DNA from: Hydrogenophaga crassostreae
GTDB lineage: Bacteria; Pseudomonadota; Gammaproteobacteria; Burkholderiales; Burkholderiaceae_C
Assembly: GCF_001761385.1 (NCBI RefSeq)
Contig: NZ_CP017476.1
Location: forward strand, 2,593,501 to 2,657,500
Reading direction: 5' to 3'
Length of the DNA: 64,000 nt
Positions 54,233 to 63,652 of the stretch are shown here, in pieces. A program made the translations under genes and the position numbers. The notes under the pieces were generated by a model. That model was given only the letters and a program-made list of their open reading frames with translations, searched no databases and had not been told where the DNA came from. How positions within the stretch are numbered: position 1 is the first letter of the stretch; each line of letters opens with the position of its first letter.

Positions 54233-57200
54233 ATGAGCAATTTTTCCTGTGTGGTAATGGGCAATGAGTCCCTTCTAATCCAGTGTGCGGAGAGGTTGCT
54301 TCAGGGTGGCGACCGGATCAACGCGGTGATCACCCGGAACCCTGACATCCGCGCCTGGGCCGTTCACCAGAACTTGCGCGTCGAGGCGCCAGGCGAAGAT
54401 TTGAGCGGTCGTCTGGATGGCATCACGTTTGACTGGTTGTTCAGTATCGCCAACCTGTCTGTGATACCGCAGGCGGTGCTGGATCGGGCCACGCATGGTG
54501 CCATCAACTTCCACGATGGTCCCTTGCCACGGCACGCTGGCCTGAATGCACCGGTCTGGGCCATTCTTGAAGGAGAGAAACGACATGGCGTGACCTGGCA
54601 CATGATCGAGGGCGGTATTGACGAAGGCGACATCGTCAAACAGCACGTATTCGAGATGGCGCCCGGTGAGACTGCGCTGACCTTGAACACCCGCTGCTAT
54701 GAAGCCGCCATGGACAGCTTTTCCGAATTGCTTGTGGATCTGCATGGCGCCGGCCCGCAGCGCAAAGCGCAAGACCTCAGCCAACGCAGCTACCACGCTC
54801 GCCTGGACCGACCAGTCGCTGCCGCTCGGATCGACTTTGCGCAAAGCGCAGAATCGATCGTGGCACTGGTATTGGCACTCGACCACAGCACCTACTGGAA
54901 CCCGCTGACGTGCGCCAAAGTGGACGTTGGCGGCCGCATTCTGCTGGTTTCTGGCGCAGTGGCCGAGCCTGCATTGGGTACCGGATCGCCCGGGCAGGTG
55001 CTGGAAGCCACACCAGCGGGTCTGGTGGTGGCCACCGCGTCGGTGCCGGTGCGACTGACCGGTTTGCGCGATGGCATCGGCCAGGCTGTGTGCCCGTCAA
55101 CCGTTACCCGGCCTGGCGAGTTGTTGCCCAAGCTGAATGCCGATGAAGCGAAGACCCTGACCGATGCACTGGCCCATGTGGTCGCTGGCGAGCAGACCTG
55201 GCGCCGTTGTCTGCAGACCCCTCTGGCTATCGACCTGTCAACGACCAGCACCGCCACCGGCTCCGCTGACAAGCGTCAGACAGCACTGCAAGCGCCCGCT
55301 GGTTTAACTGGCGATCGCCTGCTGGCCGCAGTGGCTGCCGGTGTGGCTCGCGTGAGTGGCAAATCCGCCTTCGACCTGGCCTACCAAAGCGCAGCAGCAC
55401 CCCATGCGCCCGGCTACCTGTCCACCTGGGTGCCACTGCGCCTGGAGGCGCCGGGCGAGCTGTCCTTCACGGCATTTGTCGAACACTGCACCACCGCTCT
55501 CGACACGGCGCGCCGTTACCCGGCCTTTGCACTGGACCTTGTCGCTCGCGACCCGGCCATCAATGGCTTGGCTGTACCCCAGGTTGGCATTTCACAGGGC
55601 GCAGGCTTCATTGAAGGCAGCGCCGTCACTGTGCTGCTGGCCAAAAACGGTGGCCTTTCGCTATGGCACGATGCGACCCGGCTGCCCGAAGAAGCCGCAA
55701 CGCAACTCGCCCAACGCCTGCAAGGGGTGCTGGACGCACTCGGCAATGCGTCGGCACTGGACACGCCCTTGGGACTGTTGCCCATCATGTCGGCTGCCGA
55801 GCGCGAGCAGGTGCTGTATGGCTGGAACAACACCCGCTGTGATTACGATCGCCAAGCCTGCGTGCACCAGTTCTTCGAGGCACAGGTGCAGCGCACGCCG
55901 CAAGCCACGGCCGTGGTGTTTGAAGGCACGGCACTGACCTACGCTGAACTCAATGCCCGCGCCAACCGCGTTGGACACCGACTGCGAGATATGGGTGTGA
56001 AACCTGGCGTTCTGGTGGGTCTGTACACCCAGCGCTCGCTGGATCTGCTGGTCGGCGCGCTCGCCATCCAGAAGGCCGGCGGCGCTTATGTGCCACTGGA
56101 CCCGGCCTACCCCGCCGACCGCGTGGCGCTGTATATCGAAGACAGCGGCGCACCGGTGATCGTGGCGCAGTCGGCACTGGTGGCCAGCCTGCCAGCACAC
56201 CAGGCGCAAGTACTGGTGATCGACAAAGACACACTGATCAATTCCCTTCCCGACGCCAATATCGACAGCGGCGTGCAGCCGTCCGATGTTGCCTACATGA
56301 TCTACACCTCGGGCTCTACCGGCCGCCCCAAGGGCGTGATGGTCGAGCACCGCAACGTGGCCAACTTCTTTCGCGGCATGGACGACCGCATCCGCCACGA
56401 TCCGCCGGGCGTGTGGCTGGCGGTCACGAGCCTGTCGTTCGACATCTCGGTGCTGGAGTTGTTCTACACCCTGGCCCGTGGCTTCAAACTCGTGCTCTCC
56501 AACGACGAAAACCGTGCACTCGTCTCCAGCGGCCAGACACCGGTTTCGGCACAGAAGATGGACTTCAGCCTGTATTACTGGGGCAACGACGACGGGGCAG
56601 GCCCCAAGAAATATGAGTTGCTGCTGGAAGGCGCCAAGTTTGCAGACCAACACGGTTTCTGCGCTGTTTGGACACCAGAACGCCATTTCCATGCCTTCGG
56701 AGGTCCCTACCCCAACCCCTCGGTCACGGGCGCGGCGGTCGCAGCGGTCACGAAAAACATGGGTGTGCGGGCGGGCAGTTGCGTCGGGCCACTGCACCAC
56801 CCGGCGCGCATCGCCGAAGAATGGGCGGTGATCGACAACCTCACCAACGGCCGTGCAGCCGTGGCCATTGCATCGGGCTGGCAGCCCGATGATTTTGTCT
56901 TGCGGCCAGAGAACACGCCACCCAACAACAAGAAGGCCATGTTCGAGACCATCGAACAACTGCGCCAGCTCTGGCGCGGCGAGGCCGTGGCCTTTCCCAC
57001 CGCCACCGGCGAACCCTTCAAGGTCATCACCCAACCACGCCCCGTCTCCAAGGAACTGCCGGTGTGGGTCACCACCGCCGGCAATCCCGAAACATGGAAA
57101 GAAGCCGGGGCCATTGGCGCCAACGTGTTGACACACCTGCTGGGGCAAACCGTCGAAGAGGTGGGTGGCAAGATCAAGATCTACCATCAGGCCTTGCGTG

Positions 57201-58852
57201 AGGCCGGCCACGACCCGGCCAAGTTCACTGTCACACTGATGCTTCACACCTATCTGGCGGCCGACCGTGAGCAGGCACGCAAAACGGCCCGCGGCCCCAT
57301 GAAGGACTACCTGCGCAGCGCTGCCGGCCTGATCAAGCAATACGCCTGGGCCTTCCCGGCCTTCAAAAAGCCAGTGGGCGTGAGCAACCCGTTTGAGCTC
57401 GACCTGCGGTCGCTGGACGAAGAAGAGATGGAGGCCATCCTGGACTTCGCCTTCCTGCGCTATTTCGAAGACTCGGGCCTGTTCGGCACCGTCGACGACT
57501 GCCTGAAACGGGTAGAAGAACTCAAGGCGATTGGCGTGGCCGAAGTCGCCTGCCTGATCGACTACGGCATTCCCGTGGACCAGGTCATGGCAAGCCTCAA
57601 GCCCCTGGCTGAAGTGCTGCGCCTGACGAACCAGGCCACTGCTGTGGCCGAGGACGACTTCTCCATCGCCGCACAGATCGTCCGGCACGGTGTGACCCAC
57701 CTGCAATGCACGCCCAGCATGGCCCGGATGATCGCCATGAGCGACGAGGCCAAGGCGGCGTTGGCCGGGGTGCAACACCTCATGATTGGCGGCGAAGCGT
57801 TGCCAGGCACGCTGGTCGCCGAATTGGGCCTGGTCACAAAAGCATCGATCGAAAACATGTACGGTCCCACCGAGACCACCATCTGGTCATCCACCGAAAC
57901 GGCCACCGCTGGCGAAGCGGTGGTCAACATCGGCCGCCCGATTGCCAACACCCAGATGTACGTGCTCGACGACAATCAGCAGCCTCTACCCGTGGGGGTG
58001 CCGGGCGAGCTCTACATCGGTGGTGACGGCGTCACACGCGGCTATTGGCAGCGAGACGACCTCACAGCAGAACGCTTTCCCGCCGACCCTTTCGTGCGCC
58101 CAGACGACGCGGCACCCGGCGGTGCGCGAATGTACCGGACCGGTGATCTGGCGCGCTGGCGCCCGGACGGCCGCATCGACTTCCTCGGACGTGCCGATTT
58201 CCAGGTCAAGATTCGGGGTTACCGCATTGAACTGGGTGAAATCGAGGCCGTCCTGGAAAGCCAGCCCGGGGTTCGACAGGCGGTGGTCGTGGCACGCGAA
58301 GACAACCCTGGCGACGTGCGCCTGGTCGCCTACCTGCGCCTCCATCCAGACGTCTCGACAGAAACCCTGCGCGAGGCCATCGCCAGCCAGTTGCCCGAGC
58401 ATATGGTGCCAGCGCATTTGGTCAGCATTGACGAATTCCCGCTCACTCCCAACCGGAAGGTTGATCGCAAAGCCCTGCCCGCCCCTACGCAGACCACGCA
58501 ACGCGAACGCACGGAGATATTTGTCGAGCCGGAGAATGAAATCGAACAGACGATTGCGGCCATCTGGTCCCGCATTCTGGGCGTGCCCCAGATCGGAGCC
58601 AAAGACAGCTTTTTTGCGCTGGGAGGCCACTCGCTGCTGGCAGTGCAGGCCCACCGCGAGATCAAGCAGGCACTGAATTCCACGCGCCTGAGCATCACGG
58701 ACATCTTCCGGTTTCCCACCCTGGCAGCGCTCGCCGCTCACCTCGACGACAAGCCACGCGACACACCGGAAGCGGCCGCCGAAACCACCGAGCGCGCCCA
58801 GATGCGTACCGACGCCATGTCCCGCCGACGTGCCATGAGAGCCAACAAGTAG
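54233..58852 (+). CDS. NRPS: formyltransferase - condensation remnant - adenylation split by luciferase-like monooxygenase - PCP
   Basis: 1539 residues from ATG 54233 (GGAG six bases upstream; a TTG at 54209 is less likely). Formyltransferase about 1-310: Asn92, His94 and Asp130 (INFHDGPLP, GGIDEGDI), the catalytic set of methionyl-tRNA formyltransferase-type enzymes. About 330-520: C-terminal part of a condensation-like fold with no HHxxxDG, so probably inactive. A domain about 541-1420: YTSGSTGRPKG, SFDISVLELF, then a MupA/Atu3671-type FMN luciferase-like monooxygenase inserted at about 775-1125, then GEALPG, NMYGPTETTIW, YRTGD, and PNRKVDRKA with the catalytic Lys. Read-out code DILQMGMIWK, close to glycine codes (DILQLGLIWK). 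PCP GGHSLL (Ser about 1464), then a charged tail. No TE. Expected: activate glycine, oxidise it on the carrier, possibly formylate it, hand over to the PKS. Confidence 0.93.
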   Translation: MSNFSCVVMGNESLLIQCAERLLQGGDRINAVITRNPDIRAWAVHQNLRVEAPGEDLSGRLDGITFDWLFSIANLSVIPQAVLDRATHGAINFHDGPLPRHAGLNAPVWAILEGEKRHGVTWHMIEGGIDEGDIVKQHVFEMAPGETALTLNTRCYEAAMDSFSELLVDLHGAGPQRKAQDLSQRSYHARLDRPVAAARIDFAQSAESIVALVLALDHSTYWNPLTCAKVDVGGRILLVSGAVAEPALGTGSPGQVLEATPAGLVVATASVPVRLTGLRDGIGQAVCPSTVTRPGELLPKLNADEAKTLTDALAHVVAGEQTWRRCLQTPLAIDLSTTSTATGSADKRQTALQAPAGLTGDRLLAAVAAGVARVSGKSAFDLAYQSAAAPHAPGYLSTWVPLRLEAPGELSFTAFVEHCTTALDTARRYPAFALDLVARDPAINGLAVPQVGISQGAGFIEGSAVTVLLAKNGGLSLWHDATRLPEEAATQLAQRLQGVLDALGNASALDTPLGLLPIMSAAEREQVLYGWNNTRCDYDRQACVHQFFEAQVQRTPQATAVVFEGTALTYAELNARANRVGHRLRDMGVKPGVLVGLYTQRSLDLLVGALAIQKAGGAYVPLDPAYPADRVALYIEDSGAPVIVAQSALVASLPAHQAQVLVIDKDTLINSLPDANIDSGVQPSDVAYMIYTSGSTGRPKGVMVEHRNVANFFRGMDDRIRHDPPGVWLAVTSLSFDISVLELFYTLARGFKLVLSNDENRALVSSGQTPVSAQKMDFSLYYWGNDDGAGPKKYELLLEGAKFADQHGFCAVWTPERHFHAFGGPYPNPSVTGAAVAAVTKNMGVRAGSCVGPLHHPARIAEEWAVIDNLTNGRAAVAIASGWQPDDFVLRPENTPPNNKKAMFETIEQLRQLWRGEAVAFPTATGEPFKVITQPRPVSKELPVWVTTAGNPETWKEAGAIGANVLTHLLGQTVEEVGGKIKIYHQALREAGHDPAKFTVTLMLHTYLAADREQARKTARGPMKDYLRSAAGLIKQYAWAFPAFKKPVGVSNPFELDLRSLDEEEMEAILDFAFLRYFEDSGLFGTVDDCLKRVEELKAIGVAEVACLIDYGIPVDQVMASLKPLAEVLRLTNQATAVAEDDFSIAAQIVRHGVTHLQCTPSMARMIAMSDEAKAALAGVQHLMIGGEALPGTLVAELGLVTKASIENMYGPTETTIWSSTETATAGEAVVNIGRPIANTQMYVLDDNQQPLPVGVPGELYIGGDGVTRGYWQRDDLTAERFPADPFVRPDDAAPGGARMYRTGDLARWRPDGRIDFLGRADFQVKIRGYRIELGEIEAVLESQPGVRQAVVVAREDNPGDVRLVAYLRLHPDVSTETLREAIASQLPEHMVPAHLVSIDEFPLTPNRKVDRKALPAPTQTTQRERTEIFVEPENEIEQTIAAIWSRILGVPQIGAKDSFFALGGHSLLAVQAHREIKQALNSTRLSITDIFRFPTLAALAAHLDDKPRDTPEAAAETTERAQMRTDAMSRRRAMRANK

Positions 58853-58860
58853 GTGCAGGT

Positions 58861-59547
58861 GTGATCACATCGGCAAGTGACGATCTTGACTACGCAGGTT
58901 TGAAAAGGCGTTTGTCGAGCGCGCTTGGACCGCTTGTCGGTGTCGCGATTTCAAATGTCAGCGGCGACCCTCAATGGTTGTACCCAGAGGAAGCTCAATC
59001 GGTCGCAAAGGCGGTTCCAAAACGCCAGAAGGAGTTTGCCGCAGGTCGAAAAGCGGCGCGCTGCGCCATGCGCGCCATCGGATGGCAGGATATGCCTGTT
59101 CCTTGCAACGCCGATCGCTCACCTGCATGGCCTGAAGGGCTGGTGGGGTCAATCTCACACTCCAGGCAAGCTTGCGTGGCAATCGTTGGGCGCAAAGCAC
59201 ACGTCAAATCGGTCGGAATCGATATTGAGGACCATTTTCCAATCGAACCCGAGTTGTGGCACACGATCTGCACACCACAGGAACTCGAAACGGTGAATCA
59301 ACTTGATCGAGCAGACCGTGGCCAATGGGTGACCCGCCTTTTTTCAGCAAAGGAAGCCTTTTACAAATGGCAGTACCCGCTGACAGGTCGCTTTCTGGAA
59401 TTCCAGGACGTCGCCATAACCATGGAAAATTCGTGCACTTCCTTTGAGGCGCGCTGCCTTTTCAGCAACCCGATGCATACCGGGTTCAAACGCGCCTGGG
59501 GCCGATATGTTATTGAACAAGCGCTTGTGATTTCAGTGGTTGTATAG
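58861..59547 (+). CDS. 4'-phosphopantetheinyl transferase, Sfp/EntD type
   Basis: 228 residues, GTG start eight bases after the NRPS stop. Family motifs: FAAGRKAARCAMRAIG near 60, GSISHSRQACVAIVG near 96, SVGIDIEDH (Mg-binding Asp, Glu) near 116, and RLFSAKEAFYKWQYP (W/F-S-x-K-E-x-x-Y-K) near 162. Transfers phosphopantetheine from CoA to carrier domains. Its position makes the PKS-NRPS cluster self-sufficient for carrier activation, including the ACP of the divergent ligase-acyltransferase protein. Confidence 0.95.
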   Translation: MITSASDDLDYAGLKRRLSSALGPLVGVAISNVSGDPQWLYPEEAQSVAKAVPKRQKEFAAGRKAARCAMRAIGWQDMPVPCNADRSPAWPEGLVGSISHSRQACVAIVGRKAHVKSVGIDIEDHFPIEPELWHTICTPQELETVNQLDRADRGQWVTRLFSAKEAFYKWQYPLTGRFLEFQDVAITMENSCTSFEARCLFSNPMHTGFKRAWGRYVIEQALVISVVV

Positions 59548-59656
59548 CCATCGAACACAGAATATTGCAACCCAACGAAAGCAGACCGGCGGGTCTCCCG
59601 CTCATGCTTGAGCATTTCCTCGGCCCACCCGGGCAAAACGCCGCTAAGGACTCAAT

Positions 59657-60880
59657 ATGACGACATCGGGCAACAGCTTGCTGCTCTACGCACCTGTTCC
59701 ACTCTTTTCCAGCAAAGATGGCTACCTGCTTGAGGACCAGGCCTGCAATGGCCTTCGGCGCTGGGCAGACAATTTTGAGCACGTGATCGTCATGCATCCA
59801 CTGGAACATGGCGCAGCGCCGCCCAGCTGGATCCCGGTGCAATCGTCCGGCATTGATCTGAACCGCGTGGAGATGGTGGCACTGCCCACCGCTTACCGCC
59901 CCGATCAGTTCCTTTTTCACTATTGGTCGGTACGCCAGCAAATCGCCCAGTTGATCGACCGCGCGCATTACCTCTCGTTCGCTATCGGAGGCCTCTTCGG
60001 GGACTGGGGTGCTGTGGCCTCCATAGAGGCTCACCGCAAAGGAAGGCGATTTGCTGTCTGGACGGACAGGGTGGAGTCTGAGGTGACTCGACACGAAGCA
60101 CAAACTGCTCCGACCCTGAAAAGGCGCCTGAGGGCTTCTCTCTTCCAGAAACCAATGGCTGCGCTCGAGCGTGCCGTCATTCGACGAGCGACGGTCGGAC
60201 TTTTTCACGGTGCAGAAACCTACGCTGCGTATGCCCCATATGCCAAAGCGTCGGAAATCGTGCACGACATCCATCTTCGGGAAGAGGATCGAATCCCAGC
60301 CGAGATTTTGCAGAGCAAGCTTGATGGCGTCTTGACAGGCCCGCTGAAGATCACCTATCTCGGTCGCGCCGACCCGATGAAGGGCACGGACGACTGGTTG
60401 CAGCTCATGGAGGGGCTCCATGCCGCAGGCATTGACTTCCGAGCCACCTGGCTGGGAGACGGCGAATGCCTCGAAGATATGAAGGCGCGTGTGGAGCGCT
60501 TGGGTTTGGGTAAACAGATCTCGTTGCCGGGTTTCGTGAGAGATCGGGCAGCCATTCTCAAGGCCCTCCGCGAAGCCCAGCTGTTCGTTTTTTGTCACAA
60601 AACACCAGAATCGCCGAGGAACCTGATTGAAGCACTGGTGTCGGGTACACCACTTGTCGGTTACGGCAGTCCGTTTTCTGAAGACCTGATCTCGATGAAT
60701 GGTGGCGGCTTGCTGTCACCCAAAGACGATGTCAAGGCGTTGTTGGCTTCGGTGGTTGGCCTGGCTGGCGACCGCCAGCGACTGGCCGATCTGATTCGCC
60801 GAGCTGCACTGGACGGCGCAGCCTTCAATGACGTGGCCGTCTTCAGGCATCGAAGCGAGTTGATTCGCGCGTACCTTTGA
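59657..60880 (+). CDS. Glycosyltransferase family 4
   Basis: 407 residues. The N-terminal half is unusual (LLYAPVPLFSSKDGYLLEDQACNGLRRW, then a tract with few family motifs), while the C-terminal half is a normal GT4 donor domain: ITYLGRADPMKGTDDWLQLMEGL near 230, LPGFVRDR near 290, and CHKTPESPRNLIEALVSGTPLVGYG (E(X)7E-type) near 313. It lies 109 bases after the phosphopantetheinyl transferase on the same strand and is probably part of the same functional group. Acceptor may be the PKS/NRPS product or the glycan repeat. Confidence 0.85.
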   Translation: MTTSGNSLLLYAPVPLFSSKDGYLLEDQACNGLRRWADNFEHVIVMHPLEHGAAPPSWIPVQSSGIDLNRVEMVALPTAYRPDQFLFHYWSVRQQIAQLIDRAHYLSFAIGGLFGDWGAVASIEAHRKGRRFAVWTDRVESEVTRHEAQTAPTLKRRLRASLFQKPMAALERAVIRRATVGLFHGAETYAAYAPYAKASEIVHDIHLREEDRIPAEILQSKLDGVLTGPLKITYLGRADPMKGTDDWLQLMEGLHAAGIDFRATWLGDGECLEDMKARVERLGLGKQISLPGFVRDRAAILKALREAQLFVFCHKTPESPRNLIEALVSGTPLVGYGSPFSEDLISMNGGGLLSPKDDVKALLASVVGLAGDRQRLADLIRRAALDGAAFNDVAVFRHRSELIRAYL

Positions 60881-61255
60881 TGCCAATCCTTTTTGGACAT
60901 GGCTCTGGTGCAACGCTACAGGTGAAGTACAGGTAAGGGAGTGAAACCCGCCTCCAATCGATCCCGATTCGACTTACCGTCCACAAATTGCATCAACCGC
61001 CCCACAGCTGTGATCAGCTGAAATGGCCCCGGTCGGGTTCGGTTGTCTCAGGTTCCGAGGTTGATGGCCCAGCCTGATACCCCATGACCGCTAACCGCCC
61101 ATTCTGGCTACCTGAACCCAAAGCCGATCAATTCACACTGAACCGCTGCTAAGTCCGTAAACAATTGAGCGTCAAGCGACAGGATTGTCAGCCCTATTCG
61201 GCCAGATGCACACATACCCACTCCGGCCACACCGGACTGCACTGCGATCAATCGT
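60881..61255. other. Convergent intergenic region, no gene recognised
   Basis: Between the convergent glycosyltransferase and ligase-acyltransferase genes. It contains a doubled CAGCTG (CAGCTG-TGAT-CAGCTG near 61011-61026) but no T-run terminator. Short open frames without motifs. It could be scar DNA from an insertion, but nothing is diagnostic. Confidence 0.45.
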
Positions 61256-63652
61256 TCAGCTTTTTAACCGAAGAAGTCTGCGTTCAGACCATGCATAAAA
61301 CCGCGTCAGGAAGATACCAACGCCCACGGCCAAAATCAGCTCAAGCCACGGCTTGTGCTCGCCAAATACTTTGCCAACGATGACGATCACCTGGTAGTGA
61401 CTGAGGTAAATAAACATCGAAGCAGCGGCGACCTCGGCCACGATCACCTTGGCCGGCGCAGGGACAACGAAAGCTCGCACGAACAACACGATTGCACAAC
61501 CCACGGCAACATAGAAAGCCGCAGAAGTCAGCCCCCATACGACCAAAACCGAGCCGATTGACAGTGCCATTGCCAAGGCACGTGTGCGCATGTCATTGGC
61601 AGCTGCGAGAACCATGCCGAGGGCAAAAGGCCATGCATAGTGCCATGGAACGCGGTGGTAGTTGTAGTCGGTATTCCAGAACGATTCAATGGTGCGATCA
61701 ATAGCGACCACGGCCACGAACAATGCTACGGCACTGAGCATCGGCCGAACGCGGAACGCATCACGCACAAACGCGAAAGAGAACAACAATGCAGCCAGCA
61801 ACAGCAGCTGGATATAGAACTCGATGAAATAAAAGAGAAACCCCTTTAACGTATGAGGGTCGAGAAAATTGGAGATCAACAGCAATGGCATGATCTCGAA
61901 TCGCCTGGTCAAAACCTGCATCACGGCGACCATGATCACGGCCGGAATCGCCACATACCTGACGGTGCCCAACAGCGTTCGAACGCTGCCGGTCCGGATA
62001 ATTTCCGGCAATTGCCAGCGGGCAACCGAATAGCCAGCGAGCAGCACCAGAAAGTAAGCCGCTCCCCAGTTAGAGCTATAGATAAATGCATTCGTGTGCA
62101 AGGCCACGATGCAGATCATGAAAAAGGCACGTCCCAAAGTAACCGACTCCAACCGGCGCCAGATGGACTTTTCGCTCACACCAACATGCCGCTGCAACTC
62201 GGTGGCGCTGAGCTGCTCCCAACTGTTCGGTAGTTGTCCAAAACGCTGTTCGAAAGCCAGGGAGAACTGGATGTAATGCAGCGAGTCTCCCCCCAGAGAA
62301 GCAAAAGTATCTTCCGGCCGAACGGTTTGACCGGGGAATTCGTGCCGGAACAGCGAAAGCACGTCATTGACCTCACCTGCCGACACATTTCCATCGTTGG
62401 AGATCGTGGACTGCTGCGACGCAAACTGCGCCGCGAGAATGCTCCGCTGCACCTTGCCGGTGCCGGTGACAGGTATGGCATCCACCGACATGATGTGCAG
62501 CGAACTGCCTGCCTCAAGCCCGATCTCTCGCAGTGCGGCAACCGATGCCTCCCGCACCCGCGCCGTACCGGATGCATCGGTCTGCGCCGCGACCAAGACA
62601 CCATCGCCGCGCTGGGCATCAGGAACTTTTGCAACAGCGATCTGGGTACCCGGCTCGAGGCGCGAACGGATACGGACCTCGAGCAGGTCGGGCACGACTT
62701 TCAGCCCCCCGCAATTGATCAGGTCGTCGGCCCGACCATCAAAAAACAGGTAGCCATCCGACATGTGCCCGAGGTCGTTGGTCTGCAGCCAGCCCTCAGC
62801 GTCTCGCAGGTCATGCAAGCCATCGCCGTCGATGCGTGATTTCGCGACATGCGGCCCACGGATCCGGATCCGGTTGTCCGCGCTGAGTTGCACCTCGGTA
62901 CGCCCGACAGGTCGGCCGACAGACGCCAGTGAGTCCATCGATGCGCCAGAGATTTGCAGGAAGGTGCTGCGCGAGGCTTCGGTCAGACCGTAATGCTGCA
63001 CGATCAGTGCATTGGGGAAAAGCTCCCGAATACGGCGCTTTTCCTCCGCAGTCATGTGCTGGGAGCCGATCTCCATCCAGCGCAGGTGTTTGCCGGCCTC
63101 ACCGATGACCTGGGGTGACGCCAACAGGATGCGAAGCAGCGTGGGCACCGCAGAGAGCGCGTTGATCTCGCCAGCGGCGAGCATTCGTGCAATTTCAAGG
63201 GGATCGAAGCCGCGTGGAGGCATGTAGGCCCGCCCGCCAACGGCACTGATGGCCCTGTAGCGACCCAGACCAAAGCTGAAAGTCGCTGGCACACCCACGT
63301 ACTCACGGATCTCCGCCGTCATCTGCATTTGTTCGATGATTCGTTCAGCGGCGTCTGCCAGGTTGGCGTACGTCAGAAGTATGCCTTTTGGTTGGCCTTC
63401 GGTTCCCGAGGTGTAGGTAACCTGCGCGGGCAGATCGTCATGAATCAGGGCGTGCTGTGCATCAAACCAGCCCGATTGCTCCGGTGGCGTGATGCAGCGG
63501 TCAACGGTGATGCCTGACAGATTCGCGGCTTGCGCTTCGCTCGCCACTGTGACCAGTGGACGGCGCATCTCGTAAAGCGCAAATACCTGCGCGACGAATG
63601 CAATCGAGTTCCTACTGACAACTGCGGTGGCCTGTAGATTCAAGGTGTTCAT
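61256..63652 (-). CDS. AMP-forming ligase - acyl carrier - acyltransferase 3 fusion
   Basis: 798 residues from Met at 63650-63652 with AAGGA just upstream (an in-frame start at 63688 adds 12 unrelated residues). Adenylation domain about 1-425 with a shortened N-terminal subdomain: P-loop YTSGTEGQPKG already at about 78, HYGLTEASRS, LQTNDLGHMSDGYLFFDGR, and PVTGTGKVQRS with the catalytic Lys. Carrier domain about 435-510: LGGDSLHYIQ (Ser457). Residues about 525-798: acyltransferase 3 with about ten membrane segments and the conserved Arg...His in RAFFMICIVALHTNAF. One protein thus activates an acid, carries it as a thioester, and transfers it in the membrane, like DltA-DltC-DltB but with a different transferase fold. 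Likely acylates a glycan or lipid-linked sugar; acid unknown. Confidence 0.9.
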   Translation of the reverse strand: MNTLNLQATAVVSRNSIAFVAQVFALYEMRRPLVTVASEAQAANLSGITVDRCITPPEQSGWFDAQHALIHDDLPAQVTYTSGTEGQPKGILLTYANLADAAERIIEQMQMTAEIREYVGVPATFSFGLGRYRAISAVGGRAYMPPRGFDPLEIARMLAAGEINALSAVPTLLRILLASPQVIGEAGKHLRWMEIGSQHMTAEEKRRIRELFPNALIVQHYGLTEASRSTFLQISGASMDSLASVGRPVGRTEVQLSADNRIRIRGPHVAKSRIDGDGLHDLRDAEGWLQTNDLGHMSDGYLFFDGRADDLINCGGLKVVPDLLEVRIRSRLEPGTQIAVAKVPDAQRGDGVLVAAQTDASGTARVREASVAALREIGLEAGSSLHIMSVDAIPVTGTGKVQRSILAAQFASQQSTISNDGNVSAGEVNDVLSLFRHEFPGQTVRPEDTFASLGGDSLHYIQFSLAFEQRFGQLPNSWEQLSATELQRHVGVSEKSIWRRLESVTLGRAFFMICIVALHTNAFIYSSNWGAAYFLVLLAGYSVARWQLPEIIRTGSVRTLLGTVRYVAIPAVIMVAVMQVLTRRFEIMPLLLISNFLDPHTLKGFLFYFIEFYIQLLLLAALLFSFAFVRDAFRVRPMLSAVALFVAVVAIDRTIESFWNTDYNYHRVPWHYAWPFALGMVLAAANDMRTRALAMALSIGSVLVVWGLTSAAFYVAVGCAIVLFVRAFVVPAPAKVIVAEVAAASMFIYLSHYQVIVIVGKVFGEHKPWLELILAVGVGIFLTRFYAWSERRLLRLKS

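Noticed and set aside
55661..57778. 705-codon open frame on the minus strand inside the NRPS gene
   Set aside because: It is the antisense shadow of a strongly coding GC-rich gene; the translation is rich in His, Gly, Gln and Val without any domain, and the plus strand has clear motifs.
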